This document shows positions 34,299 through 43,211 of a DNA stretch of 64,000 bases, piece after piece. How positions within the stretch are numbered: the first letter of the stretch is position 1; every line of letters begins with the position of its first letter. Source of the DNA: Ramlibacter paludis (GTDB lineage Bacteria; Pseudomonadota; Gammaproteobacteria; Burkholderiales; Burkholderiaceae_C); contig NZ_JAKLTM010000007.1 of assembly GCF_022012305.1 (NCBI RefSeq), forward strand, positions 165,499-229,498, read 5' to 3'. A program made the position numbers and the translations under genes. Below the pieces are notes generated by a model. The model ran no database searches, was not told where the DNA came from, and saw nothing but the letters and a program-made list of their open reading frames with translations.

Positions 34299-35297
34299 TC
34301 AATCGATCGTCACGTTCGCCGCCTTCACCACATCCGCCCACTTCTGCCGGTTGACGCGCACCGTGGCCTTGAACTGCTCCGGCGTCTCCAGGCGCACCGT
34401 GTTGCCCGCGGCCTCGAATTTGGCGTGCACGTCGGGCTGCTGCAGCACCTGCCGCACCGCGGCGTTCAGCTTGGCGACGATCGCGGGGTCCGTTCCCTTG
34501 GGCGCGAAGAGCGCGAACCAGGTCGAACTGTCGAAGCCCTGCGTGCCCGCCACGCCGCTTTCGGCGATGGTCGGGACGTCCTGCACCGCCGGCACCCGCT
34601 TGGCCGTCGTCACGCCCAGCAGGCGCACCTTGCCGGCCTTGGCGTGCGGCAGCACCGTCTGCACCTGGTTCATGATGCAGCAGGTCTCGCCCTTCAGCAC
34701 CGACTGGATCGCCTCGGGGCCGCCCTTGTACGGTACGTGCACCATATTCAGGCCCAGCTTCGAATTGAGTTCGGCAAACGCCATGTGCGTGCCGGTGCCG
34801 TTGCCGGTCGACGCGTAGTTGTACTTGCCGGGATTGGCCCGCACCGTCTCCACGAATTCCTTGACCGTCTTCACGTTGATCACGTCCGGGTTGATCGTGA
34901 GCACGTTCGACACGTCGAGGATCGGCGCGACCGGCACGAAGTCCGCCTCCACGTCGAAGGGCAGCTTCTTGTAAAGCGCGGCGTTCACGCCGTGCGTGGC
35001 CGCGGTGCCGAACACCAGGGTGTAGCCATCCGGCTTGGCGCGCGCGACGAACTCGCTGGCGACGTTGCCCGCGGCACCGACCTTGTAGTCGATGATGACG
35101 GGCTGGCCGAGCAGCTTGCCCAACGGCTCCTGGATCGTGCGCGCCACCACGTCCACGCCGGAGCCGGCGGGGAAGGTCATGATGAAGGTGACGGGATGCT
35201 GCGGCCAGTCGCCGCCCTGGGCCTGCGCGGCGGGGGCGAGGCAGCAGGCGGCCAGCAGGGCGAGGACGGCGCGGCGGAAGGCGGGTTTCTGGATCAC
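34299..35297 (-). CDS. Bug-family tripartite tricarboxylate transporter (TctC-like) binding protein
   Basis: A periplasmic solute receptor of the family vastly expanded in Burkholderiales. It has 332 residues with a signal peptide (AVLALLAACCLAPAAQAQ) and typical Bug features: WPQHPVTFIMTFPAGSGVD, PGKYNYASTGNGTGTH, MVHVPYKGGPEAIQ and the VKFEAAG-like segment AKFEAAGN. The start is a GTG with AGGAG five bases upstream. No tctA/tctB membrane genes are adjacent, the normal situation for orphan Bug receptors. The ligand, probably a carboxylate, cannot be told. Confidence 0.93.
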   Translation of the reverse strand: MIQKPAFRRAVLALLAACCLAPAAQAQGGDWPQHPVTFIMTFPAGSGVDVVARTIQEPLGKLLGQPVIIDYKVGAAGNVASEFVARAKPDGYTLVFGTAATHGVNAALYKKLPFDVEADFVPVAPILDVSNVLTINPDVINVKTVKEFVETVRANPGKYNYASTGNGTGTHMAFAELNSKLGLNMVHVPYKGGPEAIQSVLKGETCCIMNQVQTVLPHAKAGKVRLLGVTTAKRVPAVQDVPTIAESGVAGTQGFDSSTWFALFAPKGTDPAIVAKLNAAVRQVLQQPDVHAKFEAAGNTVRLETPEQFKATVRVNRQKWADVVKAANVTID

Positions 35298-35388
35298 GGC
35301 TACTCCTGGAATGCGGTGCCGTGCATTGTGGCAAGGACGACCCCCCGCGTTCGGCATGAGCTTATTCGGGAAGTGATGTAATCGGGCG

Positions 35389-37011
35389 ATGGTCCGAGCC
35401 ACCCAGCTACTCCACCCCCAGCGCGAACCGGCAGTCCCGCGCCCGGCGGCCACGGTGCTGCTGCTGCGCGACGGTTCGCAGGGCGTCGAGGTGCTCATGA
35501 CGCGCCGCTCCCCCACCGCCAGCTTCGCGCCCGGCGCCTACGTCTTCCCCGGCGGCGGCATCGACGCGGCCGACGCGCAGGCGCACGGCCAGGCCGCGCG
35601 GCGCCCGGGCCAGCACGACCTGCCCTTGACGCAGGCGATCGCCGCCATCCGCGAGAGCTTCGAGGAGCTGGGCGTGCTGCTCGCGCGCCATGCCGACGGC
35701 CGCCCCGCGACCGCGCAGGACATCGCGGCGCTGGACCGCAAGGCGCCCTTCTTCGCGCAATGCCGCGAGCGCGGGCTGCTGCTGGCCGCCGACCAGGTCT
35801 ACCTGCTGGCCCACTGGATCACCGACCGCGACCTGCCGCGCCGCTTCGACGTGCCTTTCCTCGTCGCGCGCATGCCCGACGGCCAGGAGCCGGTGGCCGA
35901 CGAGGCGGAGCAGTTCGAGCCGGTCTGGGTGCGCCCGGCCGACGCCCTGGCGCGCCACCACGCGGGCCAGTTCTTCATGATCTTCCCCACCATCCGCACG
36001 CTGGAGCGGCTGGTGAAATTCGACTCCGTCGACGCGGTGCTGCAAGCCTGCGCCGGCGAGCAGCCGCTGTGGACCAGTTGCCCGCGCGCCGGCCTGCTGC
36101 AAGGCGCGGAAGCGCGCTACATGGAGCACGAGTCACCCTACGGCGAACTCGCGCTGGTCTCGCCCGACGGCCAGATCCAGCACCACCTGGACTGGCGCAC
36201 CGACCAGCCGGTGCCGCTGCTGAAGAATCTGCTGCGCCTGACCGCGCCCAACCCCGGCGTGATGACCGGCCCCGGCACCAACTGCTACATCGTGGGCGAC
36301 CCGGACAGCGGCTACATCGTGGTCGATCCGGGCCCGAACGAACCCGAACACCAGCAGCGCATCTGGCGCGCCACCGGCGGCGACGTGCGCTTCATCGTCT
36401 GCACGCACTCGCATGCGGACCACTCGCCCGGCGCGAAGCCGCTGCAGGCGCTGTGCCGCACCAAGCCGCCGATCCTGGGTTTGCCGTCGGCACCGACGGC
36501 GCGGCCGGCCAGCGAATTCACGCCCGACCGCGTGCTGCGCGATGGCGAAGTGATCGCGGTCGGCGGCCACAGCCTGAAGGCGATCCACACGCCGGGCCAC
36601 GCCGCCAATCACGTGTGCCTGGTGCTGCTGGAAGACGGGCTGCTGTTCTCCGGCGACCACATCCTGAACGGCAGCACCACCGTGGTCGATCCGCCCGACG
36701 GCGACATGACCGCCTACCTCGACTCGCTCGACGCGCTGTCCGCCGCCTGCGAGCGCTACGGCATGGAATTCATCCTGCCGGCCCATGGCTACGTGCTGGG
36801 TTTTGCGAAGCAGGCCATCGCGCAGCTGAAGGCGCACCGGCTGCAGCGCGAGGCGCGCATCGTGGCGGCCATGCGCGAGCGCCCGACGGGCACGCTGGAA
36901 GACTGGGTCGAGCTGGCCTATGCGGACGTGCCGCCGCGCATGTGGCCGGTGGCCAAGCGCTCGCTGCTCGCGCACGTGCAGCGCATCGAATCCCTGCAGG
37001 GCGCGCGGTGA
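35389..37011 (+). CDS. NUDIX hydrolase / metallo-beta-lactamase fusion protein
   Basis: Two enzymes in one 540-residue chain. Residues about 15-220 form a NUDIX-like domain (VFPGGGIDAAD, then the Nudix-box-like AIRESFEELGVLL). Residues about 255-500 form a metallo-beta-lactamase domain of the LACTB2 type, with the metal motif THSHADHSPG, HTPGHAANHVCLV and SGDHILNG. A winged-helix-like tail (LEDWVELAYADVPPRMWPVAKRSL) ends the protein, as in LACTB2 endoribonucleases. NUDIX-MBL fusions are known in proteobacteria, but their substrate is not established. The last 4 bases overlap the next gene. Confidence 0.88.
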   Translation: MVRATQLLHPQREPAVPRPAATVLLLRDGSQGVEVLMTRRSPTASFAPGAYVFPGGGIDAADAQAHGQAARRPGQHDLPLTQAIAAIRESFEELGVLLARHADGRPATAQDIAALDRKAPFFAQCRERGLLLAADQVYLLAHWITDRDLPRRFDVPFLVARMPDGQEPVADEAEQFEPVWVRPADALARHHAGQFFMIFPTIRTLERLVKFDSVDAVLQACAGEQPLWTSCPRAGLLQGAEARYMEHESPYGELALVSPDGQIQHHLDWRTDQPVPLLKNLLRLTAPNPGVMTGPGTNCYIVGDPDSGYIVVDPGPNEPEHQQRIWRATGGDVRFIVCTHSHADHSPGAKPLQALCRTKPPILGLPSAPTARPASEFTPDRVLRDGEVIAVGGHSLKAIHTPGHAANHVCLVLLEDGLLFSGDHILNGSTTVVDPPDGDMTAYLDSLDALSAACERYGMEFILPAHGYVLGFAKQAIAQLKAHRLQREARIVAAMRERPTGTLEDWVELAYADVPPRMWPVAKRSLLAHVQRIESLQGAR

Positions 37012-37691
37012 GCGAAGCCGTCCGCCTGTCGCGCCGCGTCGCGGAGCTGCGCGGCTGCTCGCGCAGCGAAGCAGAGCACCTGATCGAAGGCGGCTGGGTC
37101 CGCGTCGCCGGCCAGCTGGTCGAGGAACCGCAGCGGCTGGTGCGCGACGAAGCGATCGAAGTCGATCCGAAAGCGAAGGTCGAAGCGCCCACGCCGGTGA
37201 CGATCGTCTTCCACAAGCAGGCCGGCGAGCTGGCCGCGCCCAGCGCGCAGAGCCACGCCGACGACGACAGCGCGCGCATGCGCGTGCTGCGGCGGCACTT
37301 CCATCGCCTGGCCACGCCCATGCCGCTGGGCGGCGGGGCGAGCGGACTCGTCGTGCTGACGCAGGACCGCAGCGTGCTGCGCCGCCTGACGGAAGACGCG
37401 GCCCTGGTCGAACAGGAATGGATCGTGCACGTGGCCGGCCAGGTGCCACCCGAGGTGCTGCAGCGGCTCGGGCGCGGCCTGCCGGGAAAGGTGAGCGTCA
37501 ACAGCAGCTCCGACACCGATGCGCGCCTGCGTTTCGCGTTCAAGGGCATGGCGCCGGTCGAACTGCCGGCGCGCTGCGAGGCGGCGGGGCTGCGCGTGCT
37601 GGCCGGCAAGCGCCTGCGCCTGGGCCGGGTGCCGTTGGGGCAGCTCGCGCCGGGGAAGTGGCGCTACCTGCTGCCCACCGAGCGCTTCTGA
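37008..37691 (+). CDS. S4-domain RNA pseudouridine synthase homologue lacking the catalytic Asp
   Basis: The 227-residue protein has an N-terminal S4 RNA-binding domain (LSRRVAELRGCSRSEAEHLI, then GWVRVAGQLVEEP) followed by a RsuA/RluF-type catalytic fold (EQEWIVHVAGQVPPEVLQRL). The signature R-L-D-x-x-T-x-G-L, whose Asp is the nucleophile, reads PLGGGASGL here, so Asp is replaced by Gly108. The GTG start overlaps the previous stop codon by 4 bases. It may bind rRNA without modifying it. An alignment error on my part is possible but the flanking GLVVLTQDR fixes the register well. Confidence 0.82.
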   Translation: MSEAVRLSRRVAELRGCSRSEAEHLIEGGWVRVAGQLVEEPQRLVRDEAIEVDPKAKVEAPTPVTIVFHKQAGELAAPSAQSHADDDSARMRVLRRHFHRLATPMPLGGGASGLVVLTQDRSVLRRLTEDAALVEQEWIVHVAGQVPPEVLQRLGRGLPGKVSVNSSSDTDARLRFAFKGMAPVELPARCEAAGLRVLAGKRLRLGRVPLGQLAPGKWRYLLPTERF

Positions 37692-37714
37692 GGCCCATCT
37701 GCGAGAATAGGCCC

Positions 37715-38062
37715 GTGAAGCCCGCCAGGCCGCCGCTGGTGCAAGTGCCGAAAGGCCGCACTGGAGGAACGTCCGGACTGCGAAGGGCAGCGTAGCAGGC
37801 AACACCTGTCCACCGCGAGGTGAGGATCAGAGCAACAGAGACGAGTCCCGGATGCGCAAGTGTCTGGGGGTGAAACGGGCAATCTCTACGCGCAGCAATA
37901 CCAAGTAGGCCGGCACGGGGTGGCAACACCCCAGCCCCTGTGTCCCGGGGGTTGTCGGCGGGTAGGTAGCACCGAGCCGGTGGGGCGACCCCCGGCCCAG
38001 ATGAATGGCGGTCACGTCCGGGCAACCGGACGCACAAAATCCGGCGTATCGGCGGACTTCAC
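37715..38062 (+). ncRNA. rnpB: RNase P RNA component (M1 RNA, bacterial type A)
   Basis: The catalytic RNA that trims 5' leaders of pre-tRNAs. The conserved core GAGGAACGTCCGGACT lies near the 5' end, AGAGCAACAGAGACGAG matches the universal ACAGAAA-type segment, and TATCGGCGGACTTCAC is a typical 3' end. The 5' GTGAAG-CCCGCC pairs with the 3' GGCGGACTTCAC to form stem P1. A -10-like GAGAAT lies 6 bases before the predicted 5' end. The 348-nt length is normal. Exact ends are predicted from P1. Confidence 0.93.
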
Positions 38063-38080
38063 ACTTATCCCCATGGAAAA

Positions 38081-38105
38081 GGGCCGCAACCGCGGCCCTT
38101 TCTTC
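38081..38105 (+). terminator. Intrinsic terminator after rnpB
   Basis: GGGCCGC and GCGGCCC form a 7-bp stem with a 4-base loop, followed by TTTCTTCTT. It sits between rnpB and the convergent htpX stop codon. The run of A upstream would give it some activity for htpX too. Confidence 0.8.
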
Positions 38106-38978
38106 TTACTGCTGCGCGTTCTGCAGCGCCGCGATGCGTTCCTCGATCGGCGGGTGCGTGGAGAACAGCTTGCCCACGCCGGAGGTGATGCCGAAGGCCT
38201 GGATGCTCTTGGGCAGCTCGCCCGGCACCATGCCGCCCAGGCGGGCCAGCGCGTGGATCATCGGCTGCTTGCGGCCCATCAGCTGGGCGCTGCCGCGGTC
38301 CGCGCGGAATTCGCGGTGCCGCGAGAACCAGGCCACGATCATGGCCGCCACGAAACCGAGCAGGATGTCCAGCACGATGGTGGTCACGTAGTAGCCGATG
38401 CCGGGGCCCGAGCGGTTCTCGCCCTTGCTCAGGAAGCCGTCGACCAGGTAGCCGACCACCCGCGACAGGAACACCACGAAGGTGTTCATCACGCCCTGGA
38501 TCAGCGTCATGGTGACCATGTCACCGTTGGCGATGTGCGCCACCTCGTGGCCGATCACGGCCTCGACTTCCTCGCGCGTCATGCCTTGCAGCAGGCCGGT
38601 GGACACGGCCACCAGCGAACTGTTCTTGAAGGCGCCGGTGGCGAAGGCGTTGGGCTCGCCCTGGAAGATGCCGACTTCGGGCATGCCGATGCCGGCCTGC
38701 TCGGCGAACTTGCGCACGGTGTTGACGATCCAGGCTTCATCGGCGCCCTCGGTGCCGGTGATGACCTGCACGCCGGCACTCCACTTGGCGACCGGCTTGG
38801 AGATCAGCAGCGAGATGATGGCGCCGCCGAAGCCCATGATGGCGGCGAAGACCAGCAGCGAGCCCAGGTTGAGGCCCGTTGCCGTCAGGTACCGGTTGAC
38901 GCCCAGCAGGCTGGCGACCACGCCGAGCACGAGCACCACGGCGAGGTTGGTCAGGACGAACAGGACGATGCGTTTCAT
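38106..38978 (-). CDS. htpX: Membrane zinc metalloprotease HtpX
   Basis: HtpX is an inner-membrane M48 protease of the envelope stress response that degrades misfolded membrane proteins with FtsH. The 290 residues include two N-terminal membrane helices, the zinc site HEVAH at 144-148, two further hydrophobic segments and the third-ligand region [13 protein letters not shown]. The N-terminus [15 protein letters not shown] is typical. Confidence 0.96.
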   Translation of the reverse strand: MKRIVLFVLTNLAVVLVLGVVASLLGVNRYLTATGLNLGSLLVFAAIMGFGGAIISLLISKPVAKWSAGVQVITGTEGADEAWIVNTVRKFAEQAGIGMPEVGIFQGEPNAFATGAFKNSSLVAVSTGLLQGMTREEVEAVIGHEVAHIANGDMVTMTLIQGVMNTFVVFLSRVVGYLVDGFLSKGENRSGPGIGYYVTTIVLDILLGFVAAMIVAWFSRHREFRADRGSAQLMGRKQPMIHALARLGGMVPGELPKSIQAFGITSGVGKLFSTHPPIEERIAALQNAQQ

Positions 38979-39047
38979 TGCGAAAAGACTCCGAAGGGTG
39001 TTGGACGTTCACCCCCGCGCCACAGATGAGGCTGCTCGCCTCCGGTA

Positions 39048-39824
39048 TCAAGTGCCGCCGGGAGATGAAGTTGCCGCGCTGGGGTGTTGTTCTGGTCTCT
39101 GGCGCGGGCGGAATACGAAGGAGTCATCATAAAAGGAAAAGTTCTCGTTCCCGGCCCACCAGCCCGGCACGCCCAGCACCGGCAGCGGCGTGAAAGGCTT
39201 GGCCGCCAGCCGCTCCGGCGTGCATTGCAAGGACAGCCAGGCGTCGTCGCCCGCTTCCGAATCAATAGCGCACTGGCCGCGCCAGACATGGGCCGTCAGC
39301 CCTTTTCGCGGCGAAGCGAGTTGCTCCAGCAAGGCATGGCCGAAGACCATGAAGCGCGCCTGCGCCCACAGCGGCCGCAGGTCGACGAACAGCTCGCGCC
39401 AGGCGCGCGCCTCCAGGGCCTCCCACAGCGGCGGCGGCGCGAACAGCAGCGCGCCGTTCTCGTCGAACACCGTGATCGCGTCGCGCACCGGCCCGCGCCG
39501 GGCGCCGACGCCGGCACGGGCGATCTCCTGCGCTTGCAGCCGATTGAGCGCCCGCTTGGTGTGCGGAAAGCGCAGCCACGCCAGGCCGTTGAAGAAGTCG
39601 TGCAGGCCCGGCCGCACCGGGCAGCAGCCGGATTCGAAGATGAAGCGTTCGTAGGCGGTGCCGGCCGGCAGTTCTTCCTGGCCGACGAAGCGCACCGGGG
39701 CGCAACCCATCGAGTTGAGCGCCGCCGCCGGCGATGCGCCGAGTTGCACGGCTGCGGCCACCGGTTCGCCCAGGGCGCGCCACGGCGCGTACCAGGGCTG
39801 CGTCCAGTCGACTCCGCTGCTCAC
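39048..39824 (-). CDS. DUF3025 protein
   Basis: A 258-residue cytosolic protein of the DUF3025 family, common in betaproteobacteria and without known function. Conserved-looking segments are VDWTQPWYAPW, FVGQEELPAGTAYE, LHDFFNGLAWLRFPHTK, FDENGALL and GWWAGNENFSFYDD. The GTG start overlaps the stop codon of the upstream NYN gene by 4 bases, so it is translated as part of the pyrC-NYN-DUF3025 unit. Confidence 0.8.
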   Translation of the reverse strand: MSSGVDWTQPWYAPWRALGEPVAAAVQLGASPAAALNSMGCAPVRFVGQEELPAGTAYERFIFESGCCPVRPGLHDFFNGLAWLRFPHTKRALNRLQAQEIARAGVGARRGPVRDAITVFDENGALLFAPPPLWEALEARAWRELFVDLRPLWAQARFMVFGHALLEQLASPRKGLTAHVWRGQCAIDSEAGDDAWLSLQCTPERLAAKPFTPLPVLGVPGWWAGNENFSFYDDSFVFRPRQRPEQHPSAATSSPGGT

Positions 39825-40564
39825 TTGCGGCGCGGCGCCCGTTTCTCGCGCACCGACACGTTGGACTTGCCCTCGTCGGCCAGCTCGAACAGGCCGGTGG
39901 CCGCCAGCAGCTTGGTCAGCGTGGAATAGCCGTAGTTGCGCTGGTCGAACGACGCCTGGTTGCCGATCTGCTGCCGCACTTCGTTGACGCGCGACCAGCC
40001 CTCGTCGTCCTCGGCCGAACGCACCGCGTTGCGCAGCAGTTCGACCAGCTTCCTGTCCTTCTGCAGTTCCGCGGTCGACATGCGGATGGCCTGCGGGCGC
40101 TCCGACTCGCCCTCCCCGTCACCCGCGGCCGGCCGCAGGTCGTCCAGGAACAGGAAGCGGGAACAGGCGTTGACGAAGGCCTCGGGCGTCTTGCGGGCGC
40201 CGAAGCCGTAGACCGCGGAACCCTTGGCGCGCAGGTGCATCACCAGCGGCGTGAAATCGGCGTCCGAGGAGACGATGCCGAAGGCTTCCGGCTTGTCGGT
40301 GTACAGCAGGTCCAGGGCGTCGATGATCATCGCCATGTCGCTGGCATTCTTGCCCTTGCTGTAGTCGAACTGCTGCATCGGCCGGATCGCGTGCTCGTGC
40401 AGCTGCTCCTCCCAGCCCTTCAGCTCGTTCTTCTTCCAGTTGCCGTACGCCCGGCGCACGTTGGTCTCGCCGATGGTGGACAGCTCGTTGAGGATCAGGC
40501 CGATCTTGGAGGCCGGCGAGTTGTCGGCGTCGATCAGCAGCGCCACACGGGGCTTGCCGTTCAT
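39821..40564 (-). CDS. NYN-domain (LabA/DUF88-like) protein with C-terminal LOTUS/OST-HTH domain
   Basis: A likely RNase of the PIN-like NYN superfamily. The 247 residues begin with the acidic motif VALLIDADNSPASK; further acidic positions occur in KGKNASDMAMIIDALDLLYT and FGIVSSDADFTPLV, the usual NYN active-site pattern. Residues about 170-230 resemble the OST-HTH/LOTUS RNA-binding fold (LVELLRNAVRSAEDDEGW, GYSTLTKLLAATGLFEL). Its ATG overlaps the pyrC stop codon by 4 bases. Target RNA is unknown. Confidence 0.87.
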   Translation of the reverse strand: MNGKPRVALLIDADNSPASKIGLILNELSTIGETNVRRAYGNWKKNELKGWEEQLHEHAIRPMQQFDYSKGKNASDMAMIIDALDLLYTDKPEAFGIVSSDADFTPLVMHLRAKGSAVYGFGARKTPEAFVNACSRFLFLDDLRPAAGDGEGESERPQAIRMSTAELQKDRKLVELLRNAVRSAEDDEGWSRVNEVRQQIGNQASFDQRNYGYSTLTKLLAATGLFELADEGKSNVSVREKRAPRRK

Positions 40565-41589
40565 GCCGCCACCCGCCACGGCAGCGTCTCGCCGCCGCGC
40601 AAGGGTTTCAGTTCGGCCTCGCCGAAGGGCACGCTTTCCGGCAGCGTGAAGGGCTCCTTCTTCAGCGTCAATTGGCCGCTGTTGCGGGGCAGGCCGTAGA
40701 AGTCGGCGCCGTGGAAGCTGGCGAATCCCTCCAGCTTGTCCAGCGCGCCCACGCTGTCGAAGGCTTCGGCGTAGAGCTCCATCGCCGACAGCGCCGTGTA
40801 GCAGCCGGCGCAACCCAGCGCATGCTCCTTCAGCACGGCCGGGTGCGGCGCGCTGTCGGTGCCCAGGAAGAAGCGCGGACTGCCGCTGGTGGCCGCCTCG
40901 ACCAGCGCCAGCCGGTGCGTCTCGCGCTTGAGGACCGGCAGGCAGTAGTAGTGCGGGCGGATGCCGCCGGTGAAGATGGCGTTGCGGTTGTACAGCAGGT
41001 GGTGCGCCGTGATCGTGCCGCCGATGAAGGGGCCGCCATCGCGCACGTAGTGCGCGCCCTCACGCGTGGTCAGGTGCTCCATCACGATCTTCAGTTCGGG
41101 GAAGTCGCGCCGCAGCGGAATCAGCTGGCGGTCGATGAAGACGGCTTCGCGGTCGAACAGGTCGACGCTCGGGTCGGTGACCTCGCCGTGCACCAGCAGT
41201 AGCAGGCCGGCGCGCTGCATGGCTTCGAGCGTCTTGTAGGTCTTGCGGATGTCGGTCACGCCGGCGTCGCTGTTGGTGGTGGCACCGGCCGGATAGAGCT
41301 TGAGGGCGACCACGCCGGCCGCCTTGGCGCGCGCGATTTCCTCGGGCGCCAGGTTGTCGGTGAGGTAGAGCGACATCAGCGGCTCGAAGCGCACGCCCTT
41401 GGGCACCGCGGCGAGGATGCGCTCGCGGTAGGCCTGCGCCAGCGCCGCGGTGGTCACCGGCGGCCGCAGGTTGGGCATGATCAGCGCGCGGGCGAACTGG
41501 GCCGCCGAATGCGGCACGACGGAAGCCATGGCCGCCCCGTCCCGCACGTGCAGGTGCCAGTCGTCGGGGCGGGTGATGGTGAGTTGCAT
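40561..41589 (-). CDS. pyrC: Dihydroorotase PyrC
   Basis: PyrC catalyses the third step of pyrimidine synthesis, the cyclisation of carbamoyl aspartate to dihydroorotate. The 342 residues show zinc ligands His12 and His14 in WHLHVRD, the carbamylated lysine Lys97 in VALKLYPAG, and further histidines in LLVHGEV and EHLTTR. Asp in LGTDSAPH completes the site. Length and motifs are those of the E. coli-type (class II) enzyme. Confidence 0.97.
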   Translation of the reverse strand: MQLTITRPDDWHLHVRDGAAMASVVPHSAAQFARALIMPNLRPPVTTAALAQAYRERILAAVPKGVRFEPLMSLYLTDNLAPEEIARAKAAGVVALKLYPAGATTNSDAGVTDIRKTYKTLEAMQRAGLLLLVHGEVTDPSVDLFDREAVFIDRQLIPLRRDFPELKIVMEHLTTREGAHYVRDGGPFIGGTITAHHLLYNRNAIFTGGIRPHYYCLPVLKRETHRLALVEAATSGSPRFFLGTDSAPHPAVLKEHALGCAGCYTALSAMELYAEAFDSVGALDKLEGFASFHGADFYGLPRNSGQLTLKKEPFTLPESVPFGEAELKPLRGGETLPWRVAA

Positions 41590-41590
41590 A

Positions 41591-41690
41591 GGTGCTAGGT
41601 GCTAGGTGCTGGGGACTAGGGGAATACCGATGGTAGCGCGCGCTGCCCGGACTCCTTCCCTAGCCCCTAGAACCTAGCACCTAGCCCCTG
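41591..41690. repeat. Inverted arrays of a CTAGGTG-like heptamer between pyrC and gltL
   Basis: The pyrC-gltL gap has GGTGCTAGGTGCTAGGTGCT at 41591-41610, then GGGGACTAGGGG. After a 35-bp spacer comes the inverted counterpart CCCTAGCCCC, TAGAACCTAGCACCTAGCCCC (in pieces, 41659-41689). The two arms could pair as a long imperfect hairpin. Such low-complexity CTAG-rich elements are often seen between operons in this group. No gene is present. Confidence 0.75.
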
Positions 41691-41694
41691 CTTC

Positions 41695-42447
41695 TCAATG
41701 CGACAGGATCTTGTTCAGGAAGTCCTTGGTCCGCGGCTGCCGGGCCTCGGGATTGCCGAAGAACTCTTCCTTGCTGCAGTCTTCCAGGATGCGGCCGCCG
41801 ACGTCGATGAAGATCACGCGGTTGGCGACCTTGCGCGCGAAGCCCATCTCGTGCGTGACCACCATCATGGTCATGCCTTCCTTGGCCAGCGTCACCATCA
41901 CATCCAGCACTTCGCCCACCATCTCGGGGTCGAGCGCCGAAGTCGGCTCGTCGAACAGCATCACGATCGGGTCCATCGACAGCGCGCGGGCGATCGCCAC
42001 GCGCTGCTGCTGGCCGCCGGACAGCTGGCCGGGGTACTTGTCCTTGTGCGCCATCAGGCCCACGCGGTCCAGCACCTTCAGGCCGCGGGCCTTGGCTTCG
42101 TCCAGCGAGCGGCCCAGCACCTTGACCTGCGCGATGGTCAGGTTCTCGGTCACCGACAGGTGCGGGAACAGCTCGAAGTGCTGGAACACCATGCCTACGC
42201 GGCTGCGCAGCTTGGGCAGGTCGGTTTCCTTGGCGTTGACCTGCACGCCGTCGACGAAGATCTCGCCCTTCTGGATCGGCTCCAGCGCGTTGACGGTCTT
42301 GATCAGCGTGGACTTGCCCGAACCGGAGGGGCCGCACACCACGACCACGTCCTTCTGCTGGATCTGCACGCTGCAGTCCTGCAGCACTTGCACCGGACCG
42401 TACCACTTGGACACGTTGCGGATGTCGATCATCGGTTTGTCGCTCAT
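41695..42447 (-). CDS. gltL: Glutamate/aspartate ABC transporter ATP-binding protein GltL
   Basis: The ATPase of the polar amino acid importer. The 250 residues have Walker [10 protein letters not shown], the signature [15 protein letters not shown], Walker [15 protein letters not shown] and the H-loop VVTHEMGFA. It is the last gene of gltIJKL, 9 bp after gltK. Confidence 0.95.
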   Translation of the reverse strand: MSDKPMIDIRNVSKWYGPVQVLQDCSVQIQQKDVVVVCGPSGSGKSTLIKTVNALEPIQKGEIFVDGVQVNAKETDLPKLRSRVGMVFQHFELFPHLSVTENLTIAQVKVLGRSLDEAKARGLKVLDRVGLMAHKDKYPGQLSGGQQQRVAIARALSMDPIVMLFDEPTSALDPEMVGEVLDVMVTLAKEGMTMMVVTHEMGFARKVANRVIFIDVGGRILEDCSKEEFFGNPEARQPRTKDFLNKILSH

Positions 42448-42456
42448 GGCGGGTCC

Positions 42457-43125
42457 TTATCGAATGATGGCGATCTTCGCCTGCAGCCGCTTCACCAGCC
42501 AGGACAGCGTGAAGCAGATCGCGAAGTAGACGACGGCGGCGAGGATGTAGGCCTCGCGCGGATGGCTCAGGTTGTTGCCCGCTACGGTGAAGCCGTGCAG
42601 CAGGTCGCCTGCCGTGATGATGTAGACCAGCGAGGTGTCCTGGAACAGGATGATGGTCTGCGTCAGGAACACCGGCGTCATGTTGCGGAAGGCCTGCGGC
42701 AGGATCACCAGCCGCATGTTCTGCCCGTAGGTCATGCCCAGCGCCTGGCCGGCGTAGACCTGGCCGCGCGCGATCGACTGGATGCCGGCGCGCACGATCT
42801 CGGAGAAGTACGCCGCCTCGAAGGCGATGAAGGTGATCACCGCGGTCATCTCGGCGCCGATCGGCCGGCCGATGATGAAGGGCACCAGCAGGAAGAACCA
42901 CAGCAGCACCATCAGCAGCGGGATCGAGCGCATGCCGTTGACGTACACCGTGGCCGGCCACACCAGGAAGGGCTTGCCGGACAGGCGCATCAGCGCCAGC
43001 ACGGTGCCGAACAGCGTGCCGCCCAGGGTGGCCACCGCCGTCAGCGCCAGGCTGAAGTACAGGCCCTTGAGAATGTAGGCGCGGAAGACCTCGCCCGTGA
43101 AGACGGAAAAGTCGAGGGCGGCCAT
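42457..43125 (-). CDS. gltK: Glutamate/aspartate ABC transporter permease GltK
   Basis: An inner-membrane permease of the HisM/GltK type with 222 residues and about five membrane helices. The EAA loop that contacts GltL is visible as GQVYAGQALGMTYGQNMRLV followed by ILPQAFRNMTP. The ATG that gives MAALDFSVFTGEVF was chosen; the upstream frame is Comamonadaceae-type intergenic repeat sequence. Confidence 0.94.
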   Translation of the reverse strand: MAALDFSVFTGEVFRAYILKGLYFSLALTAVATLGGTLFGTVLALMRLSGKPFLVWPATVYVNGMRSIPLLMVLLWFFLLVPFIIGRPIGAEMTAVITFIAFEAAYFSEIVRAGIQSIARGQVYAGQALGMTYGQNMRLVILPQAFRNMTPVFLTQTIILFQDTSLVYIITAGDLLHGFTVAGNNLSHPREAYILAAVVYFAICFTLSWLVKRLQAKIAIIR

Positions 43126-43157
43126 ATCAGGCTCCGCCCGGCCGCCCGAAGGAGCCT

Positions 43158-43178
43158 GAAGCCCCCTCGGGGGGCAGC
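43158..43178. repeat. C5/G6 hairpin repeat typical of Comamonadaceae intergenic regions
   Basis: GCCCCCTCGGGGGGC forms a tight hairpin inside the 86-bp gap between gltJ and gltK, followed by CAGCGCATTACACGAAGTG. I recognise this AAGCCCCCTCGGGGGGCAGC pattern as a recurrent intergenic motif in Comamonadaceae. It may modulate gltJ/gltK expression. Confidence 0.55.
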
Positions 43179-43211
43179 GCATTACACGAAGTGAAAAGCG
43201 TGGGGGTCATA

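Noticed and set aside
41591..41690. CTAG-rich repeats considered as a CRISPR array
   Set aside because: The units are 7 bp without unique spacers, and no cas gene is near.
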